Assembly: GCF_028830055.1 (NCBI RefSeq)
Contig: NZ_CP101655.1
Location: forward strand, 2,498,051 to 2,562,050
Origin: Pseudomonas serboccidentalis
GTDB taxonomy: Bacteria; Pseudomonadota; Gammaproteobacteria; Pseudomonadales; Pseudomonadaceae
DNA: 64,000 nucleotides
Direction of reading: 5' to 3'
How positions within the stretch are numbered: the stretch's first letter is position 1; the number at the start of each line of letters is the position of its first letter. The position numbers and the translations under genes are program-made. Below are positions 8,084 through 15,573 of this stretch, in pieces. The notes beneath the pieces were generated by a model. It did not search any database. It was not told the origin of the DNA and was given only the letters and a program-made list of their open reading frames with translations.

Positions 8084-10795
8084 TCAGAAGTGATACGTCA
8101 TGCGCGCAAACAGCGTCCGCCCAAGCGGGTCGGTGTAGCGCGGGTCATAGCCGCTCTGGAAGTTGTAGGCCTGGTTGGAGAATGGTGGGTTGCGGTCGAA
8201 CATGTTCTTCATCCCCGCATCCACATCCAGCACCTTGTTGAAGGTGTAGCCGGCCGACAGGTCCCAGACCGAATACGACGCCACGCGTGCGTGGGTATCG
8301 CGGTCGTAGTCGTTGTACCCGGTGGTGAAGCGGTTGGTCAGCGACGCCCGCGCAGCGCCGAAAGTCCAGCTGCCGGTGAGGTTGTGTTTCCAGCGCGCGA
8401 TCACGCCGTCACCTTCGAAGTCGCCGACCTTGTCGGTGAACGGGCCTTTGATGGTGCTCTGGAAGTCGTACTCGTCAACGTAGGTGCCTTGCAGCCCCAG
8501 GCCGAATTGACCGTATGGCGTGTTCGGGAAACGGTAGTCCAGCGACACATCGACACCGTTGGTTTCGACGATGCCGAGGTTGGCGTTGCCGGTGACGATG
8601 TAGTTGAGCGTGCCGTCGGCGTTGCGCACGAAGCGATCCGGGTAGGTACCGGCCTGATCGAACACGGTGGATTCGGGGAACGGCTGGATCTGGTTGGAGA
8701 TGTGAATCCACCAGAAATCCAGACCCACCGACAGGTTGCTGACCGGCTGATAGACGAAGCCCAGGGTCACGTTGCGCGCCTTCTCCGGGGCCAGGTCTTC
8801 ATTGCCGCCGATCTGGTTGAGGAACTGCTGGCCGCAATCGCGCCCGCCGTTGCCGCCCGGTTGCACCACGCCGCCGGCACACAGCACCGGGTCGTTGTAG
8901 TAGCCCTGGGTGTACGTGATGCTGCGCGGCGAATACAGCTCGTACAGTGACGGCGCACGGAACCCTTCGCTGTACGCGCCGCGCACCACCAGCTCTTTGA
9001 GCGGTTGATAACGGAACGAGTATTTCGGGTTGGTGGTGCTGCCGAAGTCGCTGTATTTGTCGTGCCGCACGGCCGCGGACAGTTCGAGGCTGTCGAGCAC
9101 CGGCACGTTGATTTCGGCGTACGCGGCTTTCACGCTGCGGTCACCCTCGACGCTGCCGGCCGGGTCGATACCCAGGCTCTGGATATCGCCGGCAAACTGC
9201 TCGAAGTCCTGGTGGAATTTCTCTTTGCGGTACTCGCCACCCAGCGCCAGACCGGCAGGGCCGGCACCGAACCAGTCACCGATTTCGCGACTGATCCGCC
9301 CGTCGAAACCGGCCACGCGGCCGACGGCGGTGGAGTAGGCGCCGTGGTACGCAGCCGCGTCGATGTACTGCTGGCCGGCAGCCGATTGCGGGCCGAACGG
9401 GTTGAGCAAACCGCTGGCCAGGCCGTCGATCATCGCCTGATCGCTGACATAACCGCTGGTGACGCTGGAGACGATTTTGTTCTGGTTGTACGAGGCGCCG
9501 ACGTTGTAATCCCAGCCGCCGACCAGACCGTCGAAGCTCAGCAAAAAGCGCTGGCTGGTGTTCTGGTCTTTCGATTCACGCGGGCCTGCAGCGGTTTCGC
9601 GCCAGTTCACGTCGACCGGTTGGCTCGGGTCGAGGGCGAAGCCGGTCGGGCCGGGCGTGATGCCGTTGCCGGGGTAGTAGGGCGACGAGGAATCCAGGCT
9701 CAGGCCGGTGAGCGGGGCCGGGCCGATCGCCGTGGCGTTGTTGTTGCGAGACCAGAAGTATTCGAGGTTGACGTTGTGGTCATCCGCCAGCTTGCCGGTG
9801 GTCTTGCCGAAGAACGAGGTCTTCTCGGTCTGCGGCACCAGGTCGATGAATTCACGGGTGCTGAAGCGGCACAAGCCGTCGCGCGCCACCAGGTTGGGGC
9901 CGTTGCAATTGCTGTTGGCCAACGGGTTGGTGGCGTTGCCGTTCTGGCTGTAGTTGCCGGGGAACGCCGTGCCGGAGGTCTGATCCAGACCTCGGCCGGG
10001 CACATAGTCGCGGGCAAAGGAGCGATCATTGGCATCGAGGTTCTGCTGCTTGTTGTAATTGAACACGCCGAGGACGTTGAAGCGGTCTTGTTCCAGGTCG
10101 CCGTAGCCCCAACTGGCGCTCATGTCTTTGGTGGCGCCACCGCCGCTGTGGGTCGGGGTTTCGCCGCCGAGGGTCAACTGGCCGTCGGTCATGGATTTCT
10201 TGGTGATGAAGTTGATCACGCCGCCGATGGCGTCAGTGCCGTACAACGCCGAGGCACCGTCGCGCAGAACTTCCACGCGTTCGATGGCGGCGAACGGGAT
10301 CATGTTCAGATCCACCGCGCCACCGGCCGAGTTGGTGCCGGACAAGGCGTTGTTGGCCAGCCGTCGACCGTTGAGCAGCACCAGGGTCTTGTTCGCGCCG
10401 ATGCCGCGCATGTCGGCGAACGAAGCGCCGCCGGTGGCGGCGCCAACCGAACCGGCGCTGTTGTTGATCGACTGGCTGCCGGTGATCCGCTGCACCAGTT
10501 CGGCGGTGGTGGTCACGCCCTGTTTGCGCAGCTCATCGGCCTTGAGAATGGTGATCGGCACCGCCGTTTCGGCATCGACCCGGCGAATCGCCGAACCGGT
10601 CACTTCCACCCGTTGCAGTTGCGTGGTCGGCGCCACCACCGCCGCTGCAGCCGGCACGGTGGAATTGTCTTCCTCGGCGGCTTGCACAGTCCCGGCGCCC
10701 ATCCCCATGGCCACCAGGTACAACGGAACAAAACGGTGACGAGAGATCGTGGCCACCAAGGGTTTGAGCGTAAAGCGTGGAGTGTTCATCAGCAT
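8084..10795 (-). CDS. TonB-dependent outer membrane receptor
   Basis: This 903-residue receptor has an N-terminal signal peptide cut near GTVQAAEE, a TonB-box-like segment QRVEVTGS, a plug domain (TTAELVQRITG, TLVLLNGRRL, IERVEVLRDGASALYGTDAIGGVINFITKK), and a beta-barrel ending in the terminal Phe of outer-membrane proteins (FARMTYHF). The extracellular loops contain a few Cys pairs. An alternative start is 10789. It lies downstream of tonB-exbB-exbD and upstream of the yejABEF-like importer on the same strand. This suggests a peptide or a peptide-like metallophore as ligand rather than a ferric catecholate, but the ligand is not visible in the sequence. Confidence 0.92.
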   Translation of the reverse strand: MLMNTPRFTLKPLVATISRHRFVPLYLVAMGMGAGTVQAAEEDNSTVPAAAAVVAPTTQLQRVEVTGSAIRRVDAETAVPITILKADELRKQGVTTTAELVQRITGSQSINNSAGSVGAATGGASFADMRGIGANKTLVLLNGRRLANNALSGTNSAGGAVDLNMIPFAAIERVEVLRDGASALYGTDAIGGVINFITKKSMTDGQLTLGGETPTHSGGGATKDMSASWGYGDLEQDRFNVLGVFNYNKQQNLDANDRSFARDYVPGRGLDQTSGTAFPGNYSQNGNATNPLANSNCNGPNLVARDGLCRFSTREFIDLVPQTEKTSFFGKTTGKLADDHNVNLEYFWSRNNNATAIGPAPLTGLSLDSSSPYYPGNGITPGPTGFALDPSQPVDVNWRETAAGPRESKDQNTSQRFLLSFDGLVGGWDYNVGASYNQNKIVSSVTSGYVSDQAMIDGLASGLLNPFGPQSAAGQQYIDAAAYHGAYSTAVGRVAGFDGRISREIGDWFGAGPAGLALGGEYRKEKFHQDFEQFAGDIQSLGIDPAGSVEGDRSVKAAYAEINVPVLDSLELSAAVRHDKYSDFGSTTNPKYSFRYQPLKELVVRGAYSEGFRAPSLYELYSPRSITYTQGYYNDPVLCAGGVVQPGGNGGRDCGQQFLNQIGGNEDLAPEKARNVTLGFVYQPVSNLSVGLDFWWIHISNQIQPFPESTVFDQAGTYPDRFVRNADGTLNYIVTGNANLGIVETNGVDVSLDYRFPNTPYGQFGLGLQGTYVDEYDFQSTIKGPFTDKVGDFEGDGVIARWKHNLTGSWTFGAARASLTNRFTTGYNDYDRDTHARVASYSVWDLSAGYTFNKVLDVDAGMKNMFDRNPPFSNQAYNFQSGYDPRYTDPLGRTLFARMTYHF

Positions 10796-10960
10796 GGTTG
10801 TTTCCGACTTTGTTAGACGTTATCGAAATGGCCTTGTGAGCCCTGATTGCGCAGGTCACGGGGGTGCCGCGCCGCGAAAAACCACTTTCTTCAAGCAAGC
10901 CGATCCCCTCCGAAGACGCGCAGCGTTTTTCGGTCGGCTGATTGCGACGGGATGCGATCT

Positions 10961-11000
10961 GCGGTGTCGGGCGCGGTTCTCAACGCGCGCCCGACACCGC
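10961..11000. other. Perfect 15-bp inverted repeat downstream of exbD
   Basis: The arms 10961-10975 and 10986-11000 (GCGGTGTCGGGCGCG and its complement) pair perfectly around a 10-base loop. The hairpin begins three bases after the exbD stop codon. There is no T-tract on the minus strand, so it looks more like an mRNA-stabilising or processing hairpin than a classical terminator. Confidence 0.7.
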
Positions 11001-11002
11001 AC

Positions 11003-11404
11003 TCAGTGGGTGGTCATCACCGAAATCTTGCTGATGCCCGAGCGTTCGATGGACGCCATGGCCTTGGCCACCTGGCCGTAGTTGACGTTGGCGTCGGCCT
11101 GCAGCTGCACGCGCACTTCGGCGTCCTTGGCCTTGACCTCCTTGAGGCTGGCTTCCAGGGACTCCGGCGCAAGCTCGGTTTTTGCCAGATAGAACTTGCC
11201 GTCCTGATCGACGCTGACCACCACCGGGTCTTTCTTTTCGGCGGGAGCGACGGCGTCGGTTTTCGGCAAATTCACTTTGATCGCGTTGGTCATCAACGGC
11301 GCGGTAACGATGAACACCACCAGCAGCACCAGCATCACGTCCACCAGTGGCGTGACGTTCATTTCGCTGAGCACTTCATCGCTGTCTTGAGTGGAGAACG
11401 ACAT
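11003..11404 (-). CDS. exbD: Biopolymer transport protein ExbD
   Basis: This 133-residue protein has a short cytoplasmic N-terminus, a single membrane helix carrying the conserved proton-channel Asp (NVTPLVDVMLVLLVVFIV), and a periplasmic domain. It is the proton-motive-force partner of ExbB and TonB. Its start overlaps the exbB stop by one base, so the two are translationally coupled. Confidence 0.95.
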   Translation of the reverse strand: MSFSTQDSDEVLSEMNVTPLVDVMLVLLVVFIVTAPLMTNAIKVNLPKTDAVAPAEKKDPVVVSVDQDGKFYLAKTELAPESLEASLKEVKAKDAEVRVQLQADANVNYGQVAKAMASIERSGISKISVMTTH

Positions 11405-12111
11405 CAGCTGGCCTCCCGCACGGCGGCAGTGGTTTTGCTGGCGATGGCCTGACGGCTGATCGAAAACGCGCTACGCGAGGCGAGGGCGTCGAAGTCGTGG
11501 GCGAAGTCATCCATGTCCGCCGAGGCCAGTTTCAGGCGGCGCAGAAAGAAGTTGTAAATCAGCACTGCCGGCACGGCGACGGCGATACCCACGCCGGTGG
11601 CGATCAGTGCATGGCCGATGGGGCCGGCGACCGCTTCAAGGCTGGCCGAACCGGTTTCGCCGATGCTTTGCAGGGCTTCCATGATGCCCCACACGGTGCC
11701 GAACAGACCAATGAACGGCGCGGTGCTGCCGATACTGGCGAGGATCGCCTGACCGTTTTCCAGGGAGCGGCGTTCCTTCTGGATCTGCTGGCGCAGGTTG
11801 CGTTCCAGACGATCCGAGCGGTTGATGGTGTGCGCCAGTTGTTGCGTGGTGCGCGGCGATTCTTCTACCAGCAAGGCTTCAAAACCGCTGCTGGCGATGC
11901 GCGCCAGTGAGCCCGGATACTGGCTGGCGTGTTCGGCGGCGGTGAGCAGGTCCGGCGCGCCCCAGAAGGCTTTGCTGAACTGTTTGTTCTGGGCTTTCTG
12001 GCGCAGGTATTGCGCCGACTTGACCAGCAGGATCGCCCAGCTGACCACGGAAAACAGCACCAGGCCCCAGAGCACACCGGGGACAATCATCGAAGACAGT
12101 GAAGGGTTCAT
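11404..12111 (-). CDS. exbB: MotA/TolQ/ExbB proton channel protein ExbB
   Basis: This 235-residue protein has a first membrane helix near the N-terminus (GVLWGLVLFSVVSWAILLVKS), a cytoplasmic domain, and two closely spaced helices (IGSTAPFIGLFGTVWGIMEAL and GHALIATGVGIAVAVPAVLIYNFF). The TAPFIGLFGTVWGI signature defines the ExbB/TolQ family. It forms the TonB-energising complex with ExbD and with the TonB encoded just upstream. Confidence 0.95.
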   Translation of the reverse strand: MNPSLSSMIVPGVLWGLVLFSVVSWAILLVKSAQYLRQKAQNKQFSKAFWGAPDLLTAAEHASQYPGSLARIASSGFEALLVEESPRTTQQLAHTINRSDRLERNLRQQIQKERRSLENGQAILASIGSTAPFIGLFGTVWGIMEALQSIGETGSASLEAVAGPIGHALIATGVGIAVAVPAVLIYNFFLRRLKLASADMDDFAHDFDALASRSAFSISRQAIASKTTAAVREAS

Positions 12112-12162
12112 GGCTACACCTCGCTTGCATTAAGTCGGTTGTGAGTTCGTTGGGTTGTGCCG

Positions 12163-12975
12163 TTATTGCGGCAATTTGAAATCGATGGTCTGGGTGGCGA
12201 AGCCGTCAATCGGCGTGTCACCGCGCTTGGCCGGAATAAACTTCCAGTTCTTCACCGCGGCGACGGCCGCCTCATCCAGTTGTGGCTTGCCGCTGGACTT
12301 GGTCACCGTTACCGAACCGGCGCGACCGTTGGCCAACACCTGAATCCGCAGGACCACGCTGCCTTCCCAATTGCGCCGCAGTGCCAGCGACGGGTACTCC
12401 GGCGGCGGGTTGCCGAGGCTGGCGAGGCCGGAAATCGCAGCCGATTCCTTGACCGGCCCGGGCGCGGCGGCAGGGGCCGGTGGCGCGCTCGGTGTGGCCG
12501 GCGCAGCCGGGGCGGCCGGTTGTGCCGGGGCGGGCGGGGCTTTTGGCGGCTCGACCTTTTTCACCGGTTTGGGCTTCTCGACCGGTTTCGGTTTTTCGAT
12601 CGGTTTGGGTTTCTCCACCGGTTTGGGCGGTGGCTTGACCGCGTCTTCGTCTTCCACCGGTTGTTCCGGCTCGGGCGGCGGTGGTGGCGGAGGTTCCGGC
12701 GTGGGCGGTGCCGGGGGCGTCGGGCTGGTCAGCTCGACGGTCATTTCCGGGATCTGCGGCGGTGTCGGCAGTGGCTCGGGCCGGGTCTGCTGGAGAAACC
12801 ACCAGGCGCCGCCATGTATCAGCGCCGACACGGCCACCAGCAACAGCATCTGCTGTTTGTTCAAACCGCCAGGTTGCGAGGTATTGGCTGTGAAGGCCGG
12901 CCTGCCCGGTGGCGGCGGGATTGGCGCCTCCCGTAACGGTCCCGGCAGGGTTCTGTGCTTTACCGCGTCGTTCAT
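12163..12975 (-). CDS. tonB: TonB family energy-transducing protein
   Basis: This protein of about 270 residues has a cytoplasmic N-terminus, a membrane anchor (MLLLVAVSALIHGGAWWFL), a long Pro-rich periplasmic linker with Glu-Pro/Lys-Pro repeats (PKPVEKPKPIEKPKP), and a C-terminal TonB domain (PPPEYPSLALRRNWEGSVVLR, YP motif). The ATG at 12975 (MNDAVKHRT) follows a GGGAG ribosome binding site; an upstream in-frame start lacks one. It links the inner-membrane ExbBD motor to the receptor encoded downstream. The linkage to one receptor gene suggests a dedicated TonB, though it may serve others too. Confidence 0.93.
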   Translation of the reverse strand: MNDAVKHRTLPGPLREAPIPPPPGRPAFTANTSQPGGLNKQQMLLLVAVSALIHGGAWWFLQQTRPEPLPTPPQIPEMTVELTSPTPPAPPTPEPPPPPPPEPEQPVEDEDAVKPPPKPVEKPKPIEKPKPVEKPKPVKKVEPPKAPPAPAQPAAPAAPATPSAPPAPAAAPGPVKESAAISGLASLGNPPPEYPSLALRRNWEGSVVLRIQVLANGRAGSVTVTKSSGKPQLDEAAVAAVKNWKFIPAKRGDTPIDGFATQTIDFKLPQ

Positions 12976-13342
12976 TAAAGCTCCCTCGGGTTGATGAAGG
13001 GCAATAAGGTGCCGTCCGAACATTGGGGTGATGTTCGAGTGGGTGGGTGCAACTTTCTTCAAGGTGTGCGCAAGCCGATTGTTGAACTATCTATTCATCA
13101 GGCTTGGGCAAACTCACTGGTTTAGTGCCGTTGATTTTTTCTCATTAGCCATTCCCTGGTGTTGTTCTATGTAGGCGCAGCCTTTGGCAGCGCCTGCAGA
13201 TGTTGCGGTCGAAGTTCGTTTAGCAACCGCTGTGCCAAATGTTGCTGAAATGTAGAGCTGTTATTTCGCGGCTGTTACTCATGTCGCATTTATATAAGTT
13301 TTATTGGTCGGCCGGATTTTCTTTAGTGCGTGGCTGTCCACG
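12976..13342. other. Gene-free region upstream of tonB
   Basis: No convincing coding sequence is visible. The region must hold the tonB promoter on the minus strand. I looked for a Fur box (GATAATGATAATCATTATC type) and saw no clear match. A degenerate inverted repeat (AGGCGCAGCC...GCGCCT) lies near 13172-13196. Confidence 0.5.
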
Positions 13343-13365
13343 GCCCCGAATACCGGGGCTTTTTT
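13343..13365 (+). terminator. Orphan rho-independent terminator
   Basis: The stem GCCCCG/CGGGGC (13343-13348 and 13354-13359) is followed by a run of six T on the plus strand. No plus-strand gene precedes it: the nearest upstream genes run on the other strand. It may end a small RNA transcribed from somewhere within 13080-13340. Confidence 0.65.
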
Positions 13366-13687
13366 GCAGGCGAGTCAGACGGGGCGCTGTATCCGGCGAA
13401 ATAGCCAGTCAGAGCAGCTGAGCTCGGGTCTGCCAGGGCATTTGATGGTGCGCGGCGGACTGATTTGGTGCGGGTCAATGTATTAGCGGGTCACAGGTCG
13501 TTTCCTTGTTCTTGTTCAATTGAAAACCATGTTCAAGTGTTCGTGAGTTGTAATCCTGGAGAGCGTTTTTGGTGCAATTAGAAAATGCGGGAAGTTATTG
13601 TTCGACAATCCTGCTATCGGTCGCTGAACGTCGTTCGCTCACTAACTTCATGCGTTGTATTTAAAAAATAAATAGTGTGTTGCCGCG
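13366..13687. other. Gene-free, comparatively AT-rich stretch
   Basis: No ORF with a plausible ribosome binding site or family match was seen. Base composition is lower in GC than in the neighbouring genes. It contains no repeat family used elsewhere in the window. Confidence 0.5.
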
Positions 13688-13705
13688 GGCGCAATCAATT
13701 GCGCC
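13688..13705. other. Perfect 8-bp palindrome GGCGCAAT-CA-ATTGCGCC
   Basis: A compact inverted repeat 3' of the candidate small ORF on the minus strand. There is no T-tract immediately next to it. It could be a protein-binding site or an RNA hairpin. Confidence 0.5.
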
Positions 13706-13729
13706 AAACGCAGTGCATGACTGTTCGGT

Positions 13730-13837
13730 TCAGGTAATAAGGTAAATGTTTTGATGGCCGGGACTGTTCAGGCGAACTCGGCTTTGCGCGGATGAATACC
13801 CACAGGCCGTGAAGCGGCAGAGCGAATGAAGATTCAC
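13730..13837 (-). CDS. Possible 35-residue small protein, GTG start with consensus ribosome binding site
   Basis: This short ORF would begin GTG at 13837, six bases after AAGGAGGT (13844-13851 read on the minus strand), which is an ideal Shine-Dalgarno sequence. The peptide has the form MNLHSLCRFTACGYSSAQSR..., with two Cys and several basic residues, and no signal or membrane segment. A different frame over the same bases is also open for 104 codons but lacks this spacing. Two hairpins lie just upstream on the same strand. I do not recognise the product. It is supported only by the ribosome binding site and could be chance. Confidence 0.35.
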   Translation of the reverse strand: MNLHSLCRFTACGYSSAQSRVRLNSPGHQNIYLIT

Positions 13838-13863
13838 GCAGTGACCTCCTTGTTGCCAGCTCG

Positions 13864-13917
13864 GATACGCGAACTTTTGGTTCGGTATCGCACCTTACAA
13901 GAACGCGGATAGCGTTC
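13864..13917 (-). other. Two adjacent hairpins upstream of the small ORF
   Basis: GAACGC-GGATA-GCGTTC (13901-13917) is perfect. GATAC..GAAC-TTTTG-GTTC.GTATC (13864-13889) is nearly perfect. Read on the minus strand they would form successive stem-loops in the leader of the candidate 35-residue ORF, as in a structured 5' UTR or a small RNA. Confidence 0.45.
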
Positions 13918-14068
13918 GATGATTGCTCTTGGTGCGGGATGGGCACCGTAAGCGCTGTTTTGCGACGGTTGAATTCGCAAGTCGCAAATGCATGGGAAAA
14001 ACGTGCCAAAGCGGATACACCCGCTATAAATAGGGCTACACCAGAACTGTCGGGATCGAGGAGGGGGC

Positions 14069-14692
14069 ATGTATCAACTTTACGGGCACAGAAACTCGGG
14101 CGCAGCAGCCATCGAAGCGGCGCTGGAGTTGTGCCAGATCGCGTATCGCTTTATCGATATCGAAGCCTCGGCCGAAGCCGCCGAAGCATTGGCACGCCTC
14201 AATCCACTGAAACAGGTGCCGACCCTGCAATTGCCGGACGGCACTGCGATCACCGAGAGTGTGGCGATTCTGATTCACCTGGGCCTGAGCTTTCCCGGGT
14301 CCGGCTTGTTGCCGGCCAAGGCCGTCGATCGCGCTCAGGCCATTCGCGGCATGGTCTACATCGCCAGTAATTGCTACGCCGCCATCGGTGTCATCGATTA
14401 CCCCGAGCGCTGGCTGGTGATGCCCGACGAAGCCTCGCGGCAGAACCTGATGGCCGGCGCCCGCGAGCGCTTGCACTGGAGTTGGGAAGTGTTTGCCGAC
14501 CAGTTTTCCGCCGAGCTGTACCTGGACGACGAAGCGCCCGGCGCGCTGGACGTGCTGGCGGCGGTGGTGACGCGCTGGGCGGGCAGCCGCGAGCATCTGC
14601 GCCAGACTCGCCCGGGGTTTTATGCGTGGTTGCAGCGCATTGACCGGCATCCGGTGCTGGCGCCGGTGTTTGCCCGGCATTGGCCGGCCTGA
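14069..14692 (+). CDS. Glutathione S-transferase family protein
   Basis: This 207-residue protein has an N-terminal thioredoxin-fold half (MYQLYGHRNSGAAAIEAAL; LNPLKQVPTLQLPDG with the cis-Pro VPTL; glutathione-binding TESVAIL around residue 67-73) and an all-helical C-terminal half ending DRHPVLAPVF. This layout is that of small bacterial GSTs. A GGAGGGGG ribosome binding site precedes the ATG. Its substrate is unknown; related proteins conjugate or reduce electrophiles with glutathione. It stands alone, followed by a palindromic repeat pair. Confidence 0.88.
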   Translation: MYQLYGHRNSGAAAIEAALELCQIAYRFIDIEASAEAAEALARLNPLKQVPTLQLPDGTAITESVAILIHLGLSFPGSGLLPAKAVDRAQAIRGMVYIASNCYAAIGVIDYPERWLVMPDEASRQNLMAGARERLHWSWEVFADQFSAELYLDDEAPGALDVLAAVVTRWAGSREHLRQTRPGFYAWLQRIDRHPVLAPVFARHWPA

Positions 14693-14769
14693 AAAGATCA
14701 AAAGATCGCAGCCTTCGGCAGCTCCTACACTGCTTTCTGTAGGAGCTGCCGAAGGCTGCGATCTTTTGC
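14693..14769. repeat. Paired palindromic repeat, GTAGGAGCTGCCG family
   Basis: Inverted copies of GATCGCAGCCTTCGGCAGCTCCTAC face each other around a loop of about ten bases, between convergent GST and CBS genes. In this position it could act as a bidirectional transcript end. Confidence 0.85.
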
Positions 14770-14776
14770 TGTGCTG

Positions 14777-15217
14777 TTATTCCCCGCGAATGTACTGCTC
14801 CAGCTGCTTGATCAGCTCCGCCTGTTCGGCAATCGCCTCTTTCACCAGGTCGCCGATCGACAGCAGGCCGATCAGCTTGCCGTTCTCCACCACCGGCAAG
14901 TGCCGCAGGCGTTTGTCGGACATGATCCCCAGGCAGGTGTCGACGGTCTGGTGGGTGTCCACGGTGATGACGTCCTTCACCATGATGTCGCGCACTGGTG
15001 TGCCGACCGATGAGCGCCCGTGCAGCACCAGTTTGCGCGCGTAGTCGCGTTCGCTGATGATGCCGACCACTTTGTCGTCCTCGACCACCAGCAAGGCCCC
15101 GACGTTTTTTTCGGCCATCTTCATCAGCGCTTCGAGCACCATGTGACCGGGTTTGATCTGGTGCACTTCCTGATTGTTCTGATCTTTGAGCTTGAGCAGT
15201 TGGGCGACGGTCTTCAT
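14777..15217 (-). CDS. CBS-domain pair protein
   Basis: This 146-residue cytoplasmic protein consists of two CBS domains (about residues 15-70 and 75-135; GALLVVEDDKVVGIISERDYAR and RLRHLPVVENGKLIGLLSIGDLV). Stand-alone CBS pairs bind adenine nucleotides or S-adenosylmethionine as sensors and regulate partner proteins. No partner gene is adjacent. Confidence 0.9.
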   Translation of the reverse strand: MKTVAQLLKLKDQNNQEVHQIKPGHMVLEALMKMAEKNVGALLVVEDDKVVGIISERDYARKLVLHGRSSVGTPVRDIMVKDVITVDTHQTVDTCLGIMSDKRLRHLPVVENGKLIGLLSIGDLVKEAIAEQAELIKQLEQYIRGE

Positions 15218-15363
15218 GGCGGTTTCTCAGGTGTTGTCGTTGTTCTTCAAGCATCGTAGACCCTTGCGCGCAGGGCAAGGTGGCAAAGCGGCAGATAGCA
15301 CGCAAAAAACGTCATTTGCCGAATTTTCTTGCCCCCAAACCTGCGGAACGGTGAACGACGTTT

Positions 15364-15492
15364 GTGGCGAGGGGGCTTGCCCCCGTTCGGCTGCGAAGCA
15401 GTCGTAAATTCACGGCCTCAATTATCTGGCCGAGCTGATACGCAGGATTGGGCCTGCTGCGCGGGCCGACGGGGGCAAGCCCCCTCACCACA
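15364..15492. repeat. Paired REP element with GGGGGCTTGCCCCC core
   Basis: GTGGCGAGGGGGCTTGCCCCC and its reverse complement are about 75 bases apart. They occupy most of the 356-base gap between the divergent CBS and polB genes; otherwise nothing but promoters is expected there. Confidence 0.85.
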
Positions 15493-15573
15493 GGAGTCAG
15501 GTCAACAGGGAAACCCTGTATCAGCAAGGGCAGCGTAGAATGCCCCTCTGATTCAATTCCTGAGGTCGCAGTG

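Noticed and set aside
7214..8950. Long open frame on the plus strand opposite the binding-protein and receptor genes
   Set aside because: It is a shadow of strong minus-strand genes, crosses two genes and a repeat pair, and has no recognised domains.
9005..10816. 603-codon plus-strand frame opposite the TonB-dependent receptor
   Set aside because: Third-position GC bias of the real gene keeps the opposite frame open; the receptor has full plug and barrel motifs.
12976..13079. Fur box upstream of tonB
   Set aside because: No match close to the 19-bp consensus was seen by eye, so iron control is not claimed.
13239..13486. Two 60-codon plus-strand frames
   Set aside because: They run across the rho-independent terminator and have no ribosome binding site.
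13695..14009. 104-codon minus-strand frame in the gene-poor region
   Set aside because: No ribosome binding site at its start, atypical composition, and a better-spaced small ORF occupies the same bases in another frame.
14622..15044. Plus-strand frame crossing the GST end and CBS gene
   Set aside because: It reads through a palindromic repeat pair and the opposite strand of a clear CBS gene.
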